Made by a program: the position numbers and the translations under genes. A stretch of 64,000 nucleotides of DNA from Cyrtodaria siliqua (Eukaryota > Mollusca > Bivalvia > Adapedonta > Hiatellidae): positions 96,607-160,606 of the forward strand of contig JAWPHD010005571.1 of the NCBI GenBank assembly GCA_037043455.1, read 5' to 3'. This document shows positions 33,940 through 44,749 of the stretch, piece by piece (the first letter of the stretch is position 1; every line of letters begins with the position of its first letter). The notes beneath the pieces are model-generated. The model saw only the letters and a program-made list of their open reading frames with translations. It searched no databases and was not told the DNA's origin.

Positions 33940-36060
33940 GTACAATTAAAGAGGAAAGCATAGATGCAGAGTTATCGAGCACTTCTGCTTATATAACCAC
34001 ACCATTGCTGGAAAAGGATATCGTTTCCCTTTTAGAGACTATGAAGGTTTCTGTACATATTAAGCAGAATAACCTCACCACTATGTACTGGATTCCAAAA
34101 CTTCACAAAAATCCGCACAAAGCACGTGTAGTATCGATTGTTTTTGATCTTGTAACATTACTAATGTGTCAAAATGTTGACCTCCTGCCTTTCCGCCTTT
34201 AAAGAAAATGTTGTAAAATATTGCGATAAGGTGTTTGAAAATTCAAAAATCAATCTGTGTTGGCCTATTCAAAACTCCGGATAAGTTTTTGATTAGTTAC
34301 GGTGTTAGCATTTCCATCCTTTACTATAAGCACCTACGACTTTTCCACTATATACACGACTCTACCACATAACCTGATCAAAGGCAAATTGATTCAGCTT
34401 ATACAAAAGACATTTCTAGGGATGGGACGACATTTCAAGGCTTTCTTTACAAACGGCCTTAATGATAAGTAAAGCATGTGGACGCCGATGTTTGTAGAAC
34501 GTTAGCTTTTAGATAACATCTTTATTAGATACGGTAAAAACGTTTACCGCCAGGTTGTTGCTATTCCTATGGGTACTAACTGTGCGCCACTTGTCGCAGA
34601 TTAGATTTTATACTGCTATGAAAGAGATTTCATATTGAGTTTGTCACCTGCAGGCCGGAAAGACATTATTGATGCGTTTAATAATACATGTGTCTAGATG
34701 ACATACTCAATATTGATAATCCGTTCTTTTCTCATATTGTCACTCATATTTATCCACCAGAGCTCACGTTGAATGAAGCTAACAGTTCGGATTCCATAGC
34801 AGATTCCTCGATCTTCATCTCTCGATGATTACATACATTAAAATCTATGATAAGAGAGATGACTTTAAATTTGACTTCGTTAACTATCCACCTTTAGATG
34901 GGGACGTACCTCGTTCTTCATCATATGTGGTTTATATCTCTCAGCTAATTCGTTTCGCTAGGGCATGTAACGATGTTGATGATTTCAATTATCGCAATCA
35001 AGTTAGTACAAGTAAACTTCTTCAACGAGGTTTTCGTTATCATAACTGCGTAGATCTTACTCAAAGTTCTATCGCAGCAACGAAAACCTGCTGGAAAAAT
35101 ACAACATCAACCTAAAAACATTTCTGAGACTGGGAATATCACTACCGTTATTCTATGGAGATGCGATTTATAAACTTCGGAAATTAAAAGGATTTCCTGA
35201 CCACTTTATACAATTAATCAGAAAATTCGTCAGAAAAGGATATGAACATTTAATATTACAGCGCACTTCATGTTTGGTGATCAAACCCTCTACAGTCAGT
35301 CATTCCGCTTCACTTTTCTCTTGTGCGATGACCGGACAACCTCGTGGGACTCCATGATTACACCTTCTGACCTTCTGAAACCCTGAAAGGGGAGGTTGGA
35401 GCATGAACCTTCGTCCCTCGGGTGTATTGGTCGTACCCTAGATTGGATTTTTCTTGAGTTGCAACTGCTGTTGTTGTTCAGTACATCATTAAAATGACGT
35501 ATACGTGTATCAGTTCCTAATTCCTCTGGATGTGGACTTTATTGTTAGAGATTTCCTTTTGATGGGATTTACTTTTATTTACACTGTCTTGTCATTTTGA
35601 GCACTGAAGACAGGATAATAGCGAGGTTGGTTAAACTTAGGAATCGATATAAGCTAACCAGTGGGCCATATTACCTACTGACCGTTCCAAATCGGTAACC
35701 CTGTCTTTGACACTCTTTTTGTCCGGTTTATGAAGTACGAAAAGCCGTACATTTTGAGTTTAGTTATAACGTTTGGAATCTAAAGGAAAAATGTTATTTT
35801 ATTTATAAGTTCGATGTCCCTAGATGTCAAGCAGGGGTGATGTTGAAGTTTCACACTGGGCCATACCATAGAAAATAGGGGAGATAACTCGTTTCCCGCT
35901 TGCATGTAAATACTATACTGCGTCCATATTGACAAAATATCTCACGTTTTGTTTTTGTGTTTTTTTGCCATTGATTCTCCCCGTAATTTGGCATGTTATG
36001 GGTCGGAGAGGACAACCCACCGCACGCCTTACAAAAAAACACATCTATAATAGTATACAA
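33940..36060 (+). pseudogene. Penelope-like/retroelement RT remnant, copy 1 (3' part)
   Basis: Open pieces in shifting frames, including SAYITTPLLEKDIVSLLETM and TTMYWIPKLHKNPHKARVV (33786-34202 frame), IPMGTNCAPLVAD (near 34566-34604) and FDFVNYPPLDGDVPRSS (34825-35115 frame). TMYWIPKLHK, the GTNCAPL motif and the downstream VYISQLIRFAR box identify a reverse transcriptase, with Penelope-like the most likely class. Many stops and frameshifts show that it is dead. The segment from 35380 onward is untranslated 3' sequence. It is duplicated at 44750-46640. Confidence 0.7.
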
Positions 36061-36306
36061 TACATTAAAGTGATATTCATAGTATAAATCTATTATTTGT
36101 ATTCAGTATAAGAATTCTGTATAAATGGTTGTCTTTTAAAGATTTACCTTGTTCGTGTTGTGTTTTATCTCTGTTTGTTCAATAAAAAAGTAACTGTTTA
36201 GAAGAATACTGTTTTTAGGGGAAAAGATAAAGAAAAACATAATTATAATAAAAAAGAAGATTTTCTTTTGTGTTGTTTATGTTCTGCCCATATGGTCACA
36301 TTTCAC

Positions 36307-36348
36307 ATCTCACTCATTATTAACAATATAGTTAATAATGAGTGAGAT
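36307..36348. repeat. perfect 18-bp inverted repeat, 6-nt loop
   Basis: ATCTCACTCATTATTAAC (36307-36324), loop AATATA, then the exact complement (36331-36348). No poly-T follows it and it has no coding context. It may be the core of a small foldback element. Confidence 0.75.
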
Positions 36349-36479
36349 ATATAATATAGAAATATCCGACAGTTATGTCAGTTCCTTGGCCAGAATATTA
36401 CAGAAAAAAAGTTTTTATATTTTTATTTTTTTACAAATGGTTCAAAATAAAATTGTTGGATATGAATGAGTGATATTTC

Positions 36480-38165
36480 CTAGATGAGGCGGATCCTTTG
36501 TCAAAAGTAAGCCATCCTTTGTAAAATAGGTGTGGATAATACAATTTTCAAGTTTTGCTCGATATTCGAAATGTGTGTGCGTGCGTGCGTGCATGTGTGT
36601 GTGAGAGAGAGAGAGATAAAGAGAGGTGGCGGATAGTATTTGAGGTTGAAGGGTTGGTGGTGGCTCTTGATTAGTGTTATTTTCAGGTGTATCCTGGTCA
36701 AAAGTAGCTTTTCTTTGGTAAAAGAGGGGGAAGTGGAGAAAAAGTACTTTCAGAGAGCAGAGAGGTATAGGATAAAAAAAAGTATGAAAAGGTAAGGTAA
36801 ATAATATTTTTTCTTAGGGATGTGAGGAAACTTGTAAAGTGTGTTCGTTTAAAACGGGGTTGTGTATTCTCATTAGAACTGGCTTTCCTTTGGGGGTAAA
36901 ATAACAGCCAGGAAAGGGCGGTGTGAAGGAAACGATTTTTGGACGGGTGACGGGTTGAAGGGCTGATAAAAATGGCAAAAAGAGCTGGGGTACAGAAGGA
37001 AAACAACTTCTGGTTGAGCTACATTTTTCCAGGGGGATGTTTAATTCCTTAGATAAAAAGGGTGAGGCGGTTAATTAAAATCCGGAGACTGTGGTGTTAG
37101 TGGTGGTGTGTGTGTTTGAAGGCGTAGGGTAATTAATTTCGGAAGTGATTCCCTTGATTGAAGGAGTGGTATGCGTTTGTGTGCGATTTACTTTATCTTT
37201 CAAGTTTGGAATCGGGCGGTTTTGTAAATATGAGTTAAGAACCTATTTCCCTACGCCTAATGATCATTTAAAAGGCATTGAAAGCTTGCATATTTACTGC
37301 TAACATGCTACATGACCGATTAGCTCAGGAAACTATATAATTTATAAATTGAGGCCAGAGTAAAGTTTTCCTTATAAAATGCATTGGTACATTGAACACT
37401 ATCTAGAGTATAACAATATATTATACTTAAAACTTTACTTTTATGAAGTAGAAAAAAAGCAAATTAACAAGTAATATGTACTAAATACAAAACTTTGTTG
37501 AGAATTCATTGTTTTTAGAATAAAAACACACCAACACACAACTAATCAAACATCTGCTTTTGTGTTTTATAATGTTGGTTTCATACAAAAGCTGTATTTG
37601 GGAGGGCCTCAACAACTGAAACAAAATTGAATATCACAATTTGCTCATGCAATTGTATGTCTAACAGTTATTTACAGTTACGTTAACAATTTTTCTTCTC
37701 CCCCAAATACAATAGGCTGGAAATAGGTCCTTAAAAGTCATTCCTTAGTGAGGCTTAGGGATATAATCTGGAAAAGAATCATTGCGATGTGGTGGTCTGA
37801 ATTATTAATTGTGTGACCAAGATCAAACTGTGTTTGTATTTTGGCACCAGTAAACTCTAGACAAGTAGATATAAAGTCGAACGGGAAATGTAGCATTCAA
37901 GGACAACAGTCAACCAAACACACGCATAGACACAAACAACAATAAAAAATGAACTAAAAGGCAAGAAGTGACATCTCAGACTTAAACGGGTTGGCAATAG
38001 GGCTACCGCCTTAAAACGGTATGTGGCAAAAAATGGCGCTGGGGTTTAAACCAGGTTCTAGGGTGTACCAAACATCACCGTATTATCATCCCAATAAAAT
38101 GGGACAGTGTAAACAAAGATAACCCCGCCAGCTAATATTCCCTAACAAACAAGGCAGCAACGTTA
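36480..38165. repeat. segmental duplication copy 1 (copy 2 at 48840-50465)
   Basis: About 1.6 kb matching 48840-50465 in order with small indels. It includes a (GT/GC)n-(GA)n patch (36570-36620), diverged units with core GTCAAAAGTAGC...TTTGGTAAAA, a region around ATGCTACATGACCGATTAGCTC, and at its right end the dispersed repeat 37869-38165. Both copies follow an RT remnant and both end at AACAAGGCAGCAACGTTA. No gene is seen; the minus-strand frame 36698-37006 is an artefact of purine-rich repeats. Confidence 0.75.
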
Positions 38166-38714
38166 CTTTTGGACACTACATAACACGTTCTTGGTTTCAT
38201 ATAGATTACTAATTGATATAAAAAAACAGGACACATACAGAGAATACGTGCATTATTAATTAGAAATTCACACGCAATTTGATTTGATAATTTGATTCAA
38301 CAACATGTCGGAGGGGCTTGACAACGATCAGAAATTGGCGCGTACGTTACAAAATGTTTGCCATTAAGTATCAATGAAAGTAGGTTTAAAATAGTAACAA
38401 AAGTTGAAACAAACACAATGACTATAGTATAGGATACTTGTATAACCTGCGGATCATAAGCCATACGAGGTGGCTCGGTGTTTAATGTCAACATCATTTT
38501 GATTTGATGTAGTTATACTTGCACATGAATAACGAATACATCTATGAAGAGAATTTATTCGCGCGGAGATATGCACTCGCGGCGAAAACAAATATATTTC
38601 TATAAGCTGTTATAGACTAAAAATTTCGGCAAAATTACGCCATTGTATCAAGATCACTAATCTGGTTAAACCTATTTCATTGTTAAATACTGAATAAAAT
38701 TGGATGCCTTTCAG
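38166..38714. other. recombinant intron before A8
   Basis: It begins with sequence normally found just after an A module (ACTACATAACACGTTCTTGG), jumps at about 38268 to sequence normally found far downstream after a B module, and runs into A8. This looks like the junction of the block duplication. Confidence 0.55.
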
Positions 38715-38759
38715 ATGTTAGAAGATGACGCTAAGAAAGATGTCGAGCCTCTGTCAACC
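38715..38759 (+). CDS. module A8 microexon (45 nt, phase 0-0)
   Basis: GATGCCTTTCAG|ATG...ACC|GTAAGT encodes MLEDDAKKDVEPLST. It has close intron homology with A7, consistent with A7-B4 and A8-B5 being copies of one block. Confidence 0.73.
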
Positions 38760-40144
38760 GTAAGTTATTTACAGTCGTTAAGTATATAAGTACACTACAT
38801 AACACTTTCTTGGTTACATAGAGATTACTAATTGGTATAATCAGGACACATACTGAGAATACGTGCATTATCAAACATAATACACACATCTTACTATTTT
38901 CTTTACAGTTTCACATTGTTCTACCTAATATTATGTGTAAGCATATCTATCATGTATTTAGATAGAATTTTAGTACATATAATTATTACATAAAATAACT
39001 ATAAGGTATAAGGTCCGGCTCTGTTTTCCAATTAAAACCATTCGAACATAGTTTCACCTACAAATTGCATGTTTGAATGTATTATATCCCTTTACCAGTC
39101 ACTATCAGTTGCTGTAATAAGATTCATCGATTGTAACATTAATTTAAAACAATGGTGTATAGCTAATATCACGATATTTAGACTTTACATACTTTTGATA
39201 TATTTCTTCTTTCTTATCTATGTTTTTCGATCTGAGCATTGCAGGATACTGTCCAACATTTCATAAAACGCACTTACCTTCAGATCAAGTCATTTACATG
39301 TTATTGTTTTACGTCACATTTCGTTGCATACACTTCCTACAAGGTATAGCAAGATGACCGACTAGAACTGATAACAAGGCTTAAATACTGATAAGGGTGA
39401 TTTAACAACCTATATCTTTAAATGTAATGAAATATTATAAAGTATAAGAACCTGCACTGTGTTCAAGTTTAAAGCCTTTCTGAAAAAAAACTTCTGTGCG
39501 TGTGAACATAGCTTCATCTACAAACCAAATGTTTGAACTTATTCTGTTCCTTTACTTTCACTATCAGATATTGTTATTAGATGCATCGGCGGTAACGTTA
39601 ATTTTAAACAATGGTCTATGGGTAACATTTTGATGTTTAGACTTCACAACGTGTTAGTCAGTCATATATGTGTTTTCCTTTTTGATAGTTCACCACTTCA
39701 TATTCTTCCTACAAGGTATAACAAAAAATAGTATGAAATTGTAAATTTGAAAATCGGCGACCGAACACAATACATATAAAAATATTACGTTATCTGTTTG
39801 ATGGAGACTGTTCATGAACGGTAGTGAAAAATAATAGCTACAGTTCACGCCCTCTAGCCCCGTATTGAGCAAAATTCACTATTTAAAATGTCAATAGTAC
39901 AAACATATTAGACGATGGGACCCGAAAGGAGGTGACTTGTGCACTTAGTCTGTGTTTATATTTCACGTGTACATGTGTATTTCAGGGTATTACATGTACA
40001 CTGACGCTACTGCACAGGGTAGTGGTTAGTGAGTATCATTTCAAAATGAGCCTCAAATCTGTATATTTTATTGAAATTGTTGTTAAAACGTAGATTGCTG
40101 CTTGTCATAAACTATCATAGTTAATACAATTATTCCTCTGTCAG
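38760..40144. other. intron A8-B5
   Basis: Clean copy of the A-to-B intron, aligning with 29968-32055 but without the 30170-30890 insertion. It gives an empty site for that insertion. No gene is seen. Confidence 0.6.
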
Positions 40145-40207
40145 ATGGACACAGAAATTGGACAACTGGAAGATGAGAGAAAGGATGATGAGGCCGTCGG
40201 TGGCACG
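40145..40207 (+). CDS. module B5 microexon (63 nt, phase 0-0)
   Basis: CCTCTGTCAG|ATG...ACG|GTACGT. The peptide begins MDTEIGQLEDER and ends DEAVGGT, the most consensus-like B module. It is followed by a 13.5-kb intron containing the DIRS element and the second RT block. Confidence 0.75.
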
Positions 40208-40495
40208 GTACGTACTTTATAACATACTTCTATATTTTGGTAACACCTTTCAGTACCCCATACAAAGTGTACAAAGTAATGAATCTTTATATAAATAAGT
40301 TTGGCTATTGCCACTTGTTAAAAATAGCCAGCTTTATTTTCGCGTACGAGTATAGTTGAGCGAGATGCCGACTTGTACTATTGAATCAGTTAACAACTGC
40401 GCATGCGCGATAAAGTTTAATTCCTCTTCCGTCTCTTCTGCGAAAAAGAAAGTTCGAAGTAAATTATCATCCGAGTAATCTTAACGATTTTAAGC

Positions 40496-41557
40496 ATGTC
40501 CGGTCGTGGAAAACCTAGGGTTGATGCTAGATCAAAAAAGCGAACGACCAGAAGCCAATCTGTGGGGACGATGGCCCCATCGGCAACGAAGAAGGCAAAG
40601 AAATCGGAGACGCCGGCGCCGGCTCCGGAGAATATTGAAAACGTTCGTCTACATGCGGACGAGGAAGAGATTGAGATCGACCCAACCAGCAAGGGTAATA
40701 TTACACAGCGCCCGTTTATTGATTTCGAACGATTGCTTAATAAATCCGGAATAATTGACGAGCCGAATGATATTGATTTGGGTCAGGCTGATGTTCAGCC
40801 AATCATGAGGTGTGGAGGGGACGATGTCGCGATTCACGTCCCTTTGCAAATTTGGCAAAAAAGTTGGCAAAATCAGTATATCAATATAGCGGTTTTACTT
40901 AAGGGAAATATTGAATTGCTAGAAATGTGCGCGGGTACTGGTGCATTGGTGGTCAATGCAAACGGTGTGTTGGAATCCAAATCAAAACATGTCAACGAAA
41001 AAATTCCAAATATTGAAAAATGGACAGAGGCCTTCTTGATATTCATGTGCATTTACATTAAAAGACATGACAAAGCGGCTGAATTAATTCAGTACATGTC
41101 AGTGATTAAGGAGGCCGCCTATCGTCATTCAGGTTATGCATGGCGTATTTATGACGAACAATTTCGTCTCCGTCAAGCGGTAAGGCCAGCTTCATGGGGT
41201 AGTATAAATTCCGAATTGTGGTTGAGGGTGATGTCCGTAAACACGGGCACACAGGCAGTATTTGGCCAGCATAGGAATGAAAGCAAGGCCAACCCCCAAT
41301 TCAGAAGTATAATGGGCTTATCAGCGCCTTGTTATGATTTTAATAGAGGGAATTGTGTGTATTTTAATTGCAAATACAGCCATGTTTGTGCAGTGTGCCA
41401 TAATACTCAGCACAGTAGATTGAATTGCCCGACGGCGAGCACAGCACCTGCACCATCATACACGAACACAAATCATTACATTCCAAGGGGGTCAAGTGCA
41501 TTTCGGGGGTCCAGAGGTAGATCTAGCCGAGGGGGGCGTCCATATTACAGACACTAA
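40496..41557 (+). CDS. DIRS gag-like protein with CCCH and CCHC fingers
   Basis: 353 codons, no internal stop. A basic N-terminus (MSGRGKPRVDARSKKR, histone-like only by chance) precedes an acidic stretch, a folded middle with PLQIWQKSWQNQYINIAVLL, and two metal-binding clusters: C279-x7-C-x4-C-x3-H296 (CYDFNRGNCVYFNCKYSH) and C298-x2-C-x4-H-x4-C311 (CAVCHNTQHSRLNC). This finger pair followed by a Gly/Arg/Ser-rich tail (RGSRGRSSRGGR) is typical of DIRS first ORFs, which act as nucleic-acid binding Gag. It overlaps the next frame by about 60 nt. It is the best preserved frame in the element. Confidence 0.8.
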   Translation: MSGRGKPRVDARSKKRTTRSQSVGTMAPSATKKAKKSETPAPAPENIENVRLHADEEEIEIDPTSKGNITQRPFIDFERLLNKSGIIDEPNDIDLGQADVQPIMRCGGDDVAIHVPLQIWQKSWQNQYINIAVLLKGNIELLEMCAGTGALVVNANGVLESKSKHVNEKIPNIEKWTEAFLIFMCIYIKRHDKAAELIQYMSVIKEAAYRHSGYAWRIYDEQFRLRQAVRPASWGSINSELWLRVMSVNTGTQAVFGQHRNESKANPQFRSIMGLSAPCYDFNRGNCVYFNCKYSHVCAVCHNTQHSRLNCPTASTAPAPSYTNTNHYIPRGSSAFRGSRGRSSRGGRPYYRH

Positions 41558-41816
41558 TGATAGTACAAGCAATAATGAATTGTACTGCTTAGCAACTACA
41601 CCAATTAATTTAGTGAACATTGAGGCGGAATTATTAAAATATAAACATGAGGATTCAAACATTATTTTAAGTGGTTTTAAAAACGGCTTCCCAATACATT
41701 ATGAAGGTCCACGTGTACCTACAGAGGCAAAAAATCTAGTGTCTGCAAAAATTAATCCTAAAATGGTTAAAGGGAGTACATCAGGCTTTTCAAAGGGGTC
41801 TAGGGGTCCGACTTAA
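41496..41816 (+). CDS. DIRS pol N-terminus, cut by a MITE
   Basis: 106 codons. TPINLVNIEAELLKYKHED and IILSGFKNGFPIHYEGPRV are the region that precedes the RT core in DIRS pol. The real frame ends at about 41766, where a TTAA-flanked MITE interrupts it; the last codons to 41816 are MITE sequence. Pol resumes in the same frame at 42119. Confidence 0.75.
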   Translation: MHFGGPEVDLAEGGVHITDTNDSTSNNELYCLATTPINLVNIEAELLKYKHEDSNIILSGFKNGFPIHYEGPRVPTEAKNLVSAKINPKMVKGSTSGFSKGSRGPT

Positions 41817-42118
41817 AATTGACAAATAATAATATTTTCTATTTTAAAGCGCCTAAACATAATGAATGATGCTAAAAATGACCCCTTAGTTACAAGGAAA
41901 TTAATTCTGTACAGTAATAGGTGCTATCCTAGGTGACGCACCAGGGTTAATTTCAGCATTTTATGCCCGATTCCGTCCTAGCTATATGGTGTATTAAAAG
42001 TTTAAACCTTAAAAAATATGGTTCGAACATCATATTTTGATGGATATAAGTGTTTTATCATGAATTGGAACATTTTTATAATTTAAGATATTTCTAGAAA
42101 AATCCTGATGTACCCCCT
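41771..42118. mobile_element. piggyBac-type MITE (TTAA target site) inside DIRS pol
   Basis: AGGGAGTACATCAGG at the left end is inverted as CCTGATGTACCCCCT at the right end, with TTAA immediately outside both (41767-41770 and 42119-42122). Removing the element and one TTAA leaves the RT frame continuous. The 348-bp body has no transposase. Confidence 0.85.
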
Positions 42119-43506
42119 TTAAAAGTAAAATAGATAAAGAAATATTAGAAGGCCGGGTTGCAGGTCCTTATGACGCCAGACCATTACCTAATTTACGTAT
42201 ATCTCCTATTGGATTAGTTCCTAAGAAAGTACCCGGTGAATTTAGGTTAATACATCACCTATCATATCCGCAGTGTTCGATTAGTTGCAGTACGTTTGAA
42301 AATTTTGCAACTTTTCTAGAATTTTCCATAAAAAACAATGCACCAGGCCGCACATTAATACATTATCTTGACGACTTTCTATTTGGAGGTAAAAAAGATA
42401 CAACAGAGTGTAAGCGTCTTATGGAGCATTTTGATCGATGTATGCAACGTCTTGGGGTACCCATTGTGCAAGATAAAACAGAGGGTCCCAAAACAATAAT
42501 TTGTTTCTTAGGCCTTGAACTAGATTCAGAAGAAATGGTAATACGGATCCCAAAAGAAAAGATTGAAGAAATCATTAAAAAAAATCAAGAAATGTTAAAT
42601 AAAGAAAAGGTCACTTTGAGAATGATGCAGTCGTTAATCGGTGTACTCAATTTTGCATGTAGAGCAATTGTACCGGGAAGACCATTTTGCAGAAGACTAA
42701 TTGATTCAATTTGCGGCCTGACCAAACCGCACCACCACATTAGAATTAACAAAGGCATTCGTCAAGATTTAGCCATGTGGTTGACATTTTTCAAGGATTT
42801 CAATGGATTGTCCGTTTTCCATGACCGATTTTGGGTATCTAATGCTGATGTGCAGTTGTACACAGATAGTGCAGCAGGTACAGGTTTGGGATTTGGTGCA
42901 TTTTTTGCAGGAAAATGGATAAGTGCAGTATGGCCTGAGGATGGGTTTAAGAACGGAACAACTAATGATATCACAGTGCTCGAATTTTTTCCACTATTGG
43001 TGTCATTACACATTTGGGGGGACAGTTTGCGCAATAAAAAGATAATATTCCGATGTGACAATATGTCAGTGGTGCACATAATTAATACGATGTCTTCTAA
43101 ATTAGTAAATGTTATGGTTTTGCTTAGAGCTTTCACAGTGAAATGCTTGGAGCTCAACGTCACCGTAAAATCAAAACATATCAGTGGAAAAAGTAATGTA
43201 TTAACCGATTGCCTTTCTCGATTTCAGTTAGACAAATTTCGTCGCCTTGCACCTTGGGCAGAACAAGAGCCAGAGAATATGCCCAGCCATCTTTGGAATA
43301 TATTCAGTCTGGGGGCCAGAAGGCTCGTAACTGCTAGTATGGCAACCAACACAAATCTAGTCTATAAAAATGCACTACTGTCGGTTGTTAGGTTTCGTAT
43401 TCTGTACAAGTTGTCTGCAGACTGGCCCATCCCAGTAACGCAAATTGCACTGTATATAACATACTGTTTCGAGACCGGTTTGGCAAGGGCAATTCTATAT
43501 TTTTAA
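42119..43506 (+). CDS. DIRS reverse transcriptase / RNase H, with in-frame internal deletion
   Basis: Open throughout from the MITE edge. It starts in the RT fingers (IDKEILEGRVAGPYDARPLP, ISPIGLVPKKVPGEFRLIHH), then LSYP runs directly into QCSISCSTFENFATFLEF. About 80-90 residues of the RT palm expected between these in DIRS proteins are missing, including the first catalytic Asp. The YLDDF box is at 42364-42378. RNase H follows with VQLYTDSAAGTGLGFGAFF, EFFPLLVSLHIWG and FRCDNMSVVHIIN carrying the expected acidic residues. The C-terminus (PIPVTQIALYITYCFETGLA) is the beginning of the recombinase region and then stops. Catalytically dead RT is inferred from the palm gap. Confidence 0.82.
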
Positions 43507-44400
43507 ATTCATTAAAAAACTCAATTATGTCATTCAATAATAAGGCTTGATTGAACCGTTATTCCTTTCCCGTTATAATTGGGGGACAAATTAATGTAAT
43601 TTGCTGTGGCAAAATTCTACCGGCCAAGGGTTTGGAATGTCTCATCGGTAATGCGGTAAATGGATTATCTCCCCCTGGCCATGGCTTCACTGGGTTACAC
43701 TGGTGATCAACCGGCTGTCGAGTGTCCTTATCGCATTGGATCTATTTTAGTCACCGTCGTATGACTGGATTATCTCACCTGACCAACGGCTTTACCAATG
43801 GTGATCATCCTGGCTGTGGAAGGTGTTTCAGTCTATCTAATTCATAAATTTCATCCTAAAAAATTGTGATGACATAATTAGAGATTAGGGTGTTGCCCGG
43901 ATCTATTGTGCATAACCCGTGTACTCTCTAATTTTTGGAGCTTGAAGGATGAAAATTAGTAGCATTTATTATATATGGCAATAGCAAATTATGGCAATGC
44001 AAAATGATAGAAACAGCATATGGCAATAGCATATGATGGCAATGCAAATGATGGCAATAGCATATGATGGCAATACAAATGATGGCAATAGCATATGATG
44101 GCAATGCAAATGATGGCAATAGCATATGATGGCAATACAAATGATGGCAATATCATATGATGGCAATGCAAATGATGGCAATATATACATGTAGCAAATG
44201 TTGGCAGAGAGAGCAAGTGATGAGACATTCCGACCTTTTGGTTGGACATAATTACACAAAGCTGCTGTGGCCAGATTTTCCACAAATTAATATCATGCAT
44301 ATAAAAGAGTGAAAACTGACGGGTGTGTTTTTTATCTTTTATTCACATATATTGGGAGTACGTCGTCAAATAATATATTTATATAAATAATTTTATATAA
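43507..44400. other. 3' part of the DIRS insertion, non-coding
   Basis: No recombinase motif was found. A stretch of diverged repeats (GGATTATCTC..., TGGTGATCAACCGGCTGT and variants near 43660-43810) precedes the 43970-44185 tandem array. The end against intron homology is blurred by a duplicated TTATATAAATAA motif (44378-44403). Confidence 0.5.
43970..44185. repeat. tandem repeat, ~31-bp unit of two 15-16-bp halves
   Basis: Alternating ATGGCAATAGCATATG and ATGGCAATGCAAATG halves, about seven double units, with small changes. All minus-strand frames stay open through it, creating spurious 70-104-codon frames. Confidence 0.8.
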
Positions 44401-44404
44401 ATAA

Positions 44405-44745
44405 TTCATCTCAAAAGCGATCTATTTATAGGATAGAGGCTATATGGTGATGATTTCTCTTCATGGGCTCTATCCGACTTAGAGTTTACCATAGGGTTTA
44501 TCGCTATTCGCTATATAAGTCACACTCTTAACCGTGAAGATTGCTTTTAGTAACAGCGTCATGAATATATGGTGCAAGTATCTGAAAATTCGAGGCAACT
44601 AATTGGTTGAAAAATTAGGCTAAACACTAAATTTATTATTCCGCATTTTGCATTCTCACTGGCTGCATATACAAAACTGTAGTATGATTTATTCCGTCGC
44701 AAATTTAGAAATTATCGATTTATTAAGCATGAATTTATTCACAGC
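44405..44745. repeat. post-B intron segment, second block copy
   Basis: Matches 32205-32560 closely (GGCTATATGGTGATGATTTCT, CTATCCGACTTAG, CCGTGAAGATTGCTTTT, CATTCTCACTGGCTGCATATA). It continues the intron after B5, displaced by the DIRS insertion. Confidence 0.75.
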
Positions 44746-44749
44746 TCAA

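Larger units (their letters stand above)
40299..44400 (+). mobile_element. DIRS-type retrotransposon, truncated
   Basis: Intron homology (TTTATATAAATAA) stops at 40298 and resumes near 44400; the paralogous site at about 32195 is empty. The order is a gag-like frame, an overlapping RT N-terminus frame, a MITE insertion, RT plus RNase H, then a frame that breaks where the DIRS tyrosine recombinase should begin. Known: DIRS elements integrate by tyrosine recombinase without target duplication, consistent with none being seen. The copy has lost the recombinase and part of RT, so it is non-autonomous. Confidence 0.82.

Noticed and set aside
40496..40545. MSGRGK start resembling histone H2A/H4
   Set aside because: The similarity ends after the first residues; zinc fingers and the downstream RT identify a DIRS gag-like protein.
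43928..44300. Minus-strand ORFs rich in HHMLLPSF repeats
   Set aside because: Products of the 31-bp tandem repeat, open in all frames.
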